DNA of 57,086 nucleotides from an uncultured Catenibacillus sp. (GTDB lineage: Bacteria; Bacillota; Clostridia; Lachnospirales; Lachnospiraceae): positions 1 to 57,086 of the forward strand of contig CAKRHR010000016.1 in NCBI GenBank assembly GCA_934339005.1, in the 5' to 3' direction. Below the pieces are notes generated by a model. It did not search any database. It saw only the letters and a program-made list of their open reading frames with translations, and was not told the origin of the DNA. Both the position numbers and the translations under genes were made by a program. This document shows positions 52,508 through 57,086 of this stretch, in pieces (positions within the stretch are counted from its first letter, which is position 1; each line of letters begins with the position of its first letter).

Positions 52508-55500
52508 TTATTTGAAGTATTCCACACCGGATTCAAATATCTTCTGATCCTGGTTGCCGTAGATGTTCATGGCTACCATGTCGCCGATACGTTCGGAGTG
52601 TGCCATCTTACCAAGGATTCTGCCGTCCGGGCTTGTGATACCTTCGATGGCAGCGTAGGAACCGTTGATGTTGAAGTCTTCGTTCATAGTAGGGTTGCCG
52701 TTTAAGTCAACGTACTGAGTGGCAACGCAGCCTGTTTCAAAGAGTTTGTTGATCCATGCGTCATTTGCAACGAAACGTCCTTCACCATGGGATGCAGGAA
52801 TTGCAAATACATCGCCCACATTGACTTTGCGCAGCCATGGGGATTTGTTGGAAACAACTTTTGTATAAACCATCTTTGATACGTGGCGGCCAATGCTGTT
52901 TGTTGTCAGTGTTGGTGAGTCATCTTTCTGGGCTGTGATTTCACCGTAAGGTACAAGGCCAAGTTTGATGAGTGCCTGGAAACCGTTACAGATACCAAGT
53001 GCAAGACCATCTCTTTCATTTAACAGCTTCATCACTGCTTCTCTTAAGCGTTCATTTCTGAAAGCGTTTGAAATAAATTTACCTGAGCCATCTGGTTCGT
53101 CACCTGCGGAGAATCCGCCAGGGAACATAAGAATCTGTGACTGTGACAGTCCTTTTTCAAACATCTCAACTGTTTCTCTGATATTGTCACCTGTCATGTT
53201 CTTAAATACAAATGTTTCAACGTCAGCGCCGGCTTTTTCAAATGCTTTGGCTGTATCGTATTCACAGTTTGTACCTGGGAATACAGGAATAAATACCTTT
53301 GGACGGGCTACTTTATGTTTGCATACATAAATGTCTTTTGTATCGTATAATTTGCTGACTGGCTGTGTCTGTGGCACATCTGAACTTGTAGGGAATACAT
53401 CTTCAAGTGTCTTTGTCCATGCTTCAACAGCTTCGTCCACAGAAACCTTCACATCACCATAAACAAATTCAGGTATTTCTGTGATTGTTGCAGCTACAAA
53501 ATGCTCTGCTGTCAGTTTAGGAAGGTCTTCTTCTGCCACTTCTGCAATGATATGGCCATAAGTTTCTTTGAACAAATCTGTCGCTGAAATGTCGCTGTTC
53601 ATAACTGCACCAAATTTGTCACCGAATGCCATTTTGCTGACTGCACCTGCAATACCGCCAAATCCAAGAGCGTAGGCAGATACGATCACTTTATCTTTGA
53701 TCATCTGATGAATCTTTGAATAAACATCCATCGCATATGTATAATCTGGAATATCATAAGCATCCTTTGAAATCGGGAATACAACCAGTTTGTGTCCGGC
53801 TTTCTTTAATTCTGGTGTGATGACGTCTTTACCGTCAGCCACATCTACTGCAAATGATACAAGTGTTGGTGGCACATCAATATCACCAAAGCTGCCTGAC
53901 ATGGAGTCTTTACCACCGATAGATGGCAGACCAAAACCAATCTGTGCATGATATGCACCAAGCAGTGCGCTCATTGGTTTACCCCAGCGTTCTTTCTTTG
54001 CACCAAGACGTTCAAAGTATTCCTGGAATGTGAAACGGATCTTGCTGTAGTCACCGCCTGCTGCCACGATTTTAGCAACAGAATCTACAACAGCATAGAT
54101 TGCACCATGGTATGGGCTCCAGCTTGACAGATATGGGTCAAAGCCGTAACTCATCATTGTCACTGTGTCTGTCTTTCCTTTTAATACAGGCAATTTTGCG
54201 ATCATTGTCTGTGTTGGTGTCAACTGATATTTACCACCGTAAGGCATTGTCACTGTGCCTGCGCCGATAGAGCTGTCGAACATTTCAACAAGGCCTTTCT
54301 GTGAGCAAACATTTAAGTCTGCCAGCATATCCAGCCATGCTGCTTTGACATCTGTGACATCTTTTGTCTTTTCAAAGAATTTATCTGTTTCAGATGGCAT
54401 CTCCACAAGGACATCTGTTTCCTGATGTGCACCGTTTGTATCAAGGAATGCTCTTGAGATATTTACAACCTCTTTGCCTCTCCAGGAAAGGACAAGTCTA
54501 GGGTCTTCTGTAACTACAGCAACACAAACTGCTTCAAGGTTTTCTTCTTCAGCATAAGCAAGGAATGTATCTACATCTTTAGCATCTACAACTACTGCCA
54601 TACGTTCCTGAGATTCAGAAATAGCAAGTTCTGTACCGTCAAGACCTGCATATTTTTTAGGTACTTTATCCATATCGATACGCAGACCGTCTGCAAGTTC
54701 ACCGATAGCAACGGATACACCGCCGGCACCAAAGTCATTACATTTTTTGATCAGACGGCTGACTTTTTCTTTTCTGAACAAACGCTGTAATTTACGTTCT
54801 GTAGGTGCATTACCTTTCTGAACTTCTGCACCGCATGTGTCGATAGATTCAACTGTATGTGCTTTGGAAGAACCTGTTGCACCACCACAGCCATCACGGC
54901 CTGTACGTCCACCAAGCAGGATAATAATATCACCTGGATCTGAGTTTTCACGAATGACATTTTTACGAGGGGCAGCACCCATAACAGCACCGATTTCCAT
55001 ACGTTTTGCAACGTAATTTGGATGATAGATTTCATTTACAAGACCTGTCGCAAGACCGATCTGGTTACCATATGAACTGTAGCCATGTGCAGCTTCTGTC
55101 ACAATCTTTCTCTGAGGCAGTTTACCTTTGAGTGTTTCTGCAAGTGATTTTCTTGGATCTGCTGCACCTGTGACACGCATTGCCTGATAAACATATGAAC
55201 GACCTGACAGTGGGTCACGGATTGCACCGCCAAGACATGTGGCAGCACCACCAAAAGGTTCGATTTCTGTTGGGTGGTTATGTGTTTCGTTTTTGAAGCT
55301 CACAAGCCATTCTTCTGTTTCGCCGTCAATCTCTACAGGCACAACAATACTGCATGCATTGATTTCATCGGATTCTTCCTGGTCAGCAAGCTTGCCTTCT
55401 TTTTTGAGTTTCTTCATTGCCATCAATGCAATATCCATCAGGCAAACGTATTTGTCATCACGATTCGCATATAATTCAGCAAAATGAGATTTATACATAT

Positions 55501-56263
55501 CAAATGTATCTTTGATTGGTTTCTGATAATAACCTTCTTCAAATTCGACATTCTTAAGTTCTGTCTGGAATGTTGTGTGACGGCAGTGATCAGACCAGTA
55601 TGTATCCAGTACTCTGATTTCTGTCATGGAAGGATCACGTTTTTCTTCGCCTGCAAAATATGACTGGATAAACTGGAAATCCTTAAATGTCATTGCAAGA
55701 TTTAAAGATTCATATAATGCTTTTAATTCATCCTCAGGCATTGTCTGGAAACCTGTAAAAATCTTTACGTCTGCAGGTTCTTCAAATACAGTCACAAGTG
55801 TTTCCGGTTTTTCTTCTTTACTTTCTCTGGAATCTACAGGGTTGATACAGAAAGCTTTGATCTTCTCGATATCTTCTGCTGTCACATCACCTTCAATAAT
55901 ATATGTTTTAGCAGAACGGATCACTGGTTCTTCATCTTCTGCTAAAAGATTTACACACTGCTGGGCAGAATCCGCACGCTGATCAAACTGTCCAGGTAAA
56001 TATTCTACAGAGAAACGTACACCTTTCACATCCTCCGGCAGTGTTTCTTCATATAAATAATCTACCGGTGGTTCTGAAAATACGGTTGTTTGCGCTGTTG
56101 CCAGTACATCCTCTGATAAATTTTCTATATCATAGCGGTTCATTACGCGGACATTGGTCACTGATTTGATACCAAGATAATCTCTGATATCTTCAAGTAA
56201 TGCTTTCGCTTCTACGGCATAAGCCGGTTTTTTTTCTACATAAATTCTTCTGACTTTATCCAT
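52508..56263 (-). CDS. purL: phosphoribosylformylglycinamidine synthase, single-chain
   Basis: Fourth step of purine synthesis: FGAR to FGAM with glutamine. 1251 residues fuse the PurS-like N-domain, the two AIR-synthase-type halves (ETHNHPTEIEPFGGAATCLGGAIRDPL; GIGGKDSMSGSF-like stretch SIGGKDSMSG) and a C-terminal glutaminase (about 985-1250; FPGTNCEYD, PGGFSAGDEPDGSGKF, nucleophile Cys in GICNGFQALIKLG, and the His/Glu pair in PASHGEGRF). The fused form (as in enterobacteria) is the rule in many Clostridia. No other pur gene is adjacent. A -10 TATAAT lies about 110 bases upstream. Confidence 0.96.
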   Translation of the reverse strand: MDKVRRIYVEKKPAYAVEAKALLEDIRDYLGIKSVTNVRVMNRYDIENLSEDVLATAQTTVFSEPPVDYLYEETLPEDVKGVRFSVEYLPGQFDQRADSAQQCVNLLAEDEEPVIRSAKTYIIEGDVTAEDIEKIKAFCINPVDSRESKEEKPETLVTVFEEPADVKIFTGFQTMPEDELKALYESLNLAMTFKDFQFIQSYFAGEEKRDPSMTEIRVLDTYWSDHCRHTTFQTELKNVEFEEGYYQKPIKDTFDMYKSHFAELYANRDDKYVCLMDIALMAMKKLKKEGKLADQEESDEINACSIVVPVEIDGETEEWLVSFKNETHNHPTEIEPFGGAATCLGGAIRDPLSGRSYVYQAMRVTGAADPRKSLAETLKGKLPQRKIVTEAAHGYSSYGNQIGLATGLVNEIYHPNYVAKRMEIGAVMGAAPRKNVIRENSDPGDIIILLGGRTGRDGCGGATGSSKAHTVESIDTCGAEVQKGNAPTERKLQRLFRKEKVSRLIKKCNDFGAGGVSVAIGELADGLRIDMDKVPKKYAGLDGTELAISESQERMAVVVDAKDVDTFLAYAEEENLEAVCVAVVTEDPRLVLSWRGKEVVNISRAFLDTNGAHQETDVLVEMPSETDKFFEKTKDVTDVKAAWLDMLADLNVCSQKGLVEMFDSSIGAGTVTMPYGGKYQLTPTQTMIAKLPVLKGKTDTVTMMSYGFDPYLSSWSPYHGAIYAVVDSVAKIVAAGGDYSKIRFTFQEYFERLGAKKERWGKPMSALLGAYHAQIGFGLPSIGGKDSMSGSFGDIDVPPTLVSFAVDVADGKDVITPELKKAGHKLVVFPISKDAYDIPDYTYAMDVYSKIHQMIKDKVIVSAYALGFGGIAGAVSKMAFGDKFGAVMNSDISATDLFKETYGHIIAEVAEEDLPKLTAEHFVAATITEIPEFVYGDVKVSVDEAVEAWTKTLEDVFPTSSDVPQTQPVSKLYDTKDIYVCKHKVARPKVFIPVFPGTNCEYDTAKAFEKAGADVETFVFKNMTGDNIRETVEMFEKGLSQSQILMFPGGFSAGDEPDGSGKFISNAFRNERLREAVMKLLNERDGLALGICNGFQALIKLGLVPYGEITAQKDDSPTLTTNSIGRHVSKMVYTKVVSNKSPWLRKVNVGDVFAIPASHGEGRFVANDAWINKLFETGCVATQYVDLNGNPTMNEDFNINGSYAAIEGITSPDGRILGKMAHSERIGDMVAMNIYGNQDQKIFESGVEYFK

Positions 56264-56606
56264 GTGCTTACTCCATCCCTTTCATAAGTATGTATCCATA
56301 AAGTTCCTGATTCGATGTCAAAATAAAATCTCTGACATTATTTTCGTTTTACGCCTCTATTATAACGCACTTTTTCTTATAAATAAAGTTAATATAACTA
56401 AAGAAAAATATTAGTGACGTTTATAGATACATCTTTTCCCTTTACACAATTTTCTATCTGTGCTATATTTATTTATTAATAGGATAAATAAATTTTATAA
56501 TCCGCACTAATGAATTATCAGTTGCATATGTTATCAGCAAAGCATATTTTGCACCTGACATTTCAAAATTATATTTGCTACATTTTATTAACAGGAGGTC
56601 TATCCT
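56264..56606. other. divergent regulatory gap between purL and the LysR gene
   Basis: 343 bases without a gene. For purL on the minus strand there is a TATAAT with a weak TTTATT at 17 bases, and a small ATGTCA/TGACAT hairpin in the leader. For the LysR gene on the plus strand there is a TTTACA/TATATT promoter. I see neither a purine riboswitch nor a clear PurR box. Confidence 0.6.
56441..56469 (+). promoter_or_regulatory. promoter of the LysR gene
   Basis: TTTACA (56441-56446), 17 bases, TATATT (56464-56469), with a leader of about 130 bases. Confidence 0.6.
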
Positions 56607-57086
56607 TTGGATATCAATTATGAATTATACAAAGTTTTTTATTATGTTGCCAAGACTTTGAGCTTTTCAGAAGCATCTAAACTGCTCTTTATTTCACAGT
56701 CTGCCGTCAGTCAGTCCGTGAAATCACTTGAAACCAAACTGAACCAGAATTTATTTATACGAAGCACCAAGCGTGTGAAACTGACACCGGAAGGCGAAGT
56801 GCTTTTTAAACATATCGAGCCAGCAGTTAATCTGATTATCCGCGGCGAAAACCAGATACTCGATGCCAATGCATTAAATGGCGGTCAGCTTCGTATCGGT
56901 GCCACGGACACGATTTGCCGGTATTATCTTGTACCTTATTTAAAGACTTTCCATGCACATTTTCCAAACGTGCACATCAAAGTGACAAACCAGATTTCAA
57001 GCAAATGTGTCGATTTACTTGAAAATGGCCAGGTGGATCTGATTGTCACAAACTATCCAAATCCACGTTTGAATGCTGTACCAAAT
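56607..57086 (+). CDS. LysR-family transcriptional regulator (3' end beyond window)
   Basis: The first 160 codons are visible. The start is TTG at 56607, exactly 8 bases after AGGAGG. N-terminal winged HTH (about 1-60: YKVFYYVAKTLSFSEASKLL, then ISQSAVSQSVKSLETKLNQNLF), then the linker helix and the start of the effector-binding domain (GQLRIGATDTICRYYLVPYL). This resembles CysB/CbbR-like regulators of metabolism. It is divergent from purL, but a role in purine control is not shown; the target may lie beyond the right edge. Confidence 0.92.
   Translation, partial: MDINYELYKVFYYVAKTLSFSEASKLLFISQSAVSQSVKSLETKLNQNLFIRSTKRVKLTPEGEVLFKHIEPAVNLIIRGENQILDANALNGGQLRIGATDTICRYYLVPYLKTFHAHFPNVHIKVTNQISSKCVDLLENGQVDLIVTNYPNPRLNAVPN

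Noticed and set aside
56264..56400. Purine riboswitch upstream of purL
   Set aside because: The short leader lacks the three-way junction and conserved core; only one small hairpin is seen.

Overview
The window looks like chromosome from a low-GC Gram-positive anaerobe of the class Clostridia, most likely a Lachnospiraceae-type gut bacterium. The reasons are gene content (Rex, SMC/FtsY, thiolase with a two-subunit CoA-transferase, an NptA-type phosphate transporter with a PhoU domain, single-chain PurL, NnrDE), strong AGGAGG-type ribosome binding sites, and TTGACA/TATAAT promoters with 17-base spacers. The species assignment is inference. I see no phage, insertion sequence, CRISPR array, rRNA or tRNA; almost all of it is core or conserved accessory gene content.

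Layout. 1-2101 (-) is a truncated AraC-type regulator fused to a GH39-like domain. 2180-10155 (-) is a lipid/RNA/chromosome cluster: plsX-acpP-rnc-smc-ftsY-ilvA. 10337-12963 (-) is thiolase plus CoA-transferase subunits A and B, with its own promoter and terminator. 13235-15301 (-) is topB. 15394-23835 (-) is a complete phosphate-starvation module: pstS-pstC-pstA-pstB-phoU, then nptA-phoB-phoR. Each half is preceded by an array of TTTACA-like hexamers at about 11-base spacing, so the two-component system encoded here probably controls both. 24175-31701 (-) carries thrC, yebC, then nnrDE-alr-mazF-CBS-domain protein, and rex.

32034-33983 (+) is an ABC-F ribosome-protection/translation factor. 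34149-37526 (-) holds a GGDEF-REC-HD-GYP cyclic-di-GMP protein and isocitrate dehydrogenase. 37658-41684 is the least conventional stretch: an unsecreted subtilase, a small HTH regulator with a highly structured leader, an MnmM-like tRNA methyltransferase, a tiny cysteine-rich protein, an unknown protein behind a sigma-E-like promoter, and two small membrane proteins. 41881-48714 (-) carries leuS, a membrane-anchored surface protein with a very basic cytoplasmic tail, and an EF-G paralogue. 48937-51508 (+) holds tyrA and aroA (aromatic amino acid synthesis). 51590-56263 (-) holds an unknown lipoprotein and purL; a divergent LysR gene runs off the right edge.

I found no large undescribed multi-gene system. 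The best candidates for new biology are the regulator whose sugar-hydrolase domain lacks its acid/base glutamate, a PDZ-like domain inserted into PstA, the paired Pho-box arrays, the structured leader of the small HTH gene, and the cysteine-rich/unknown pair with a possible sporulation promoter.
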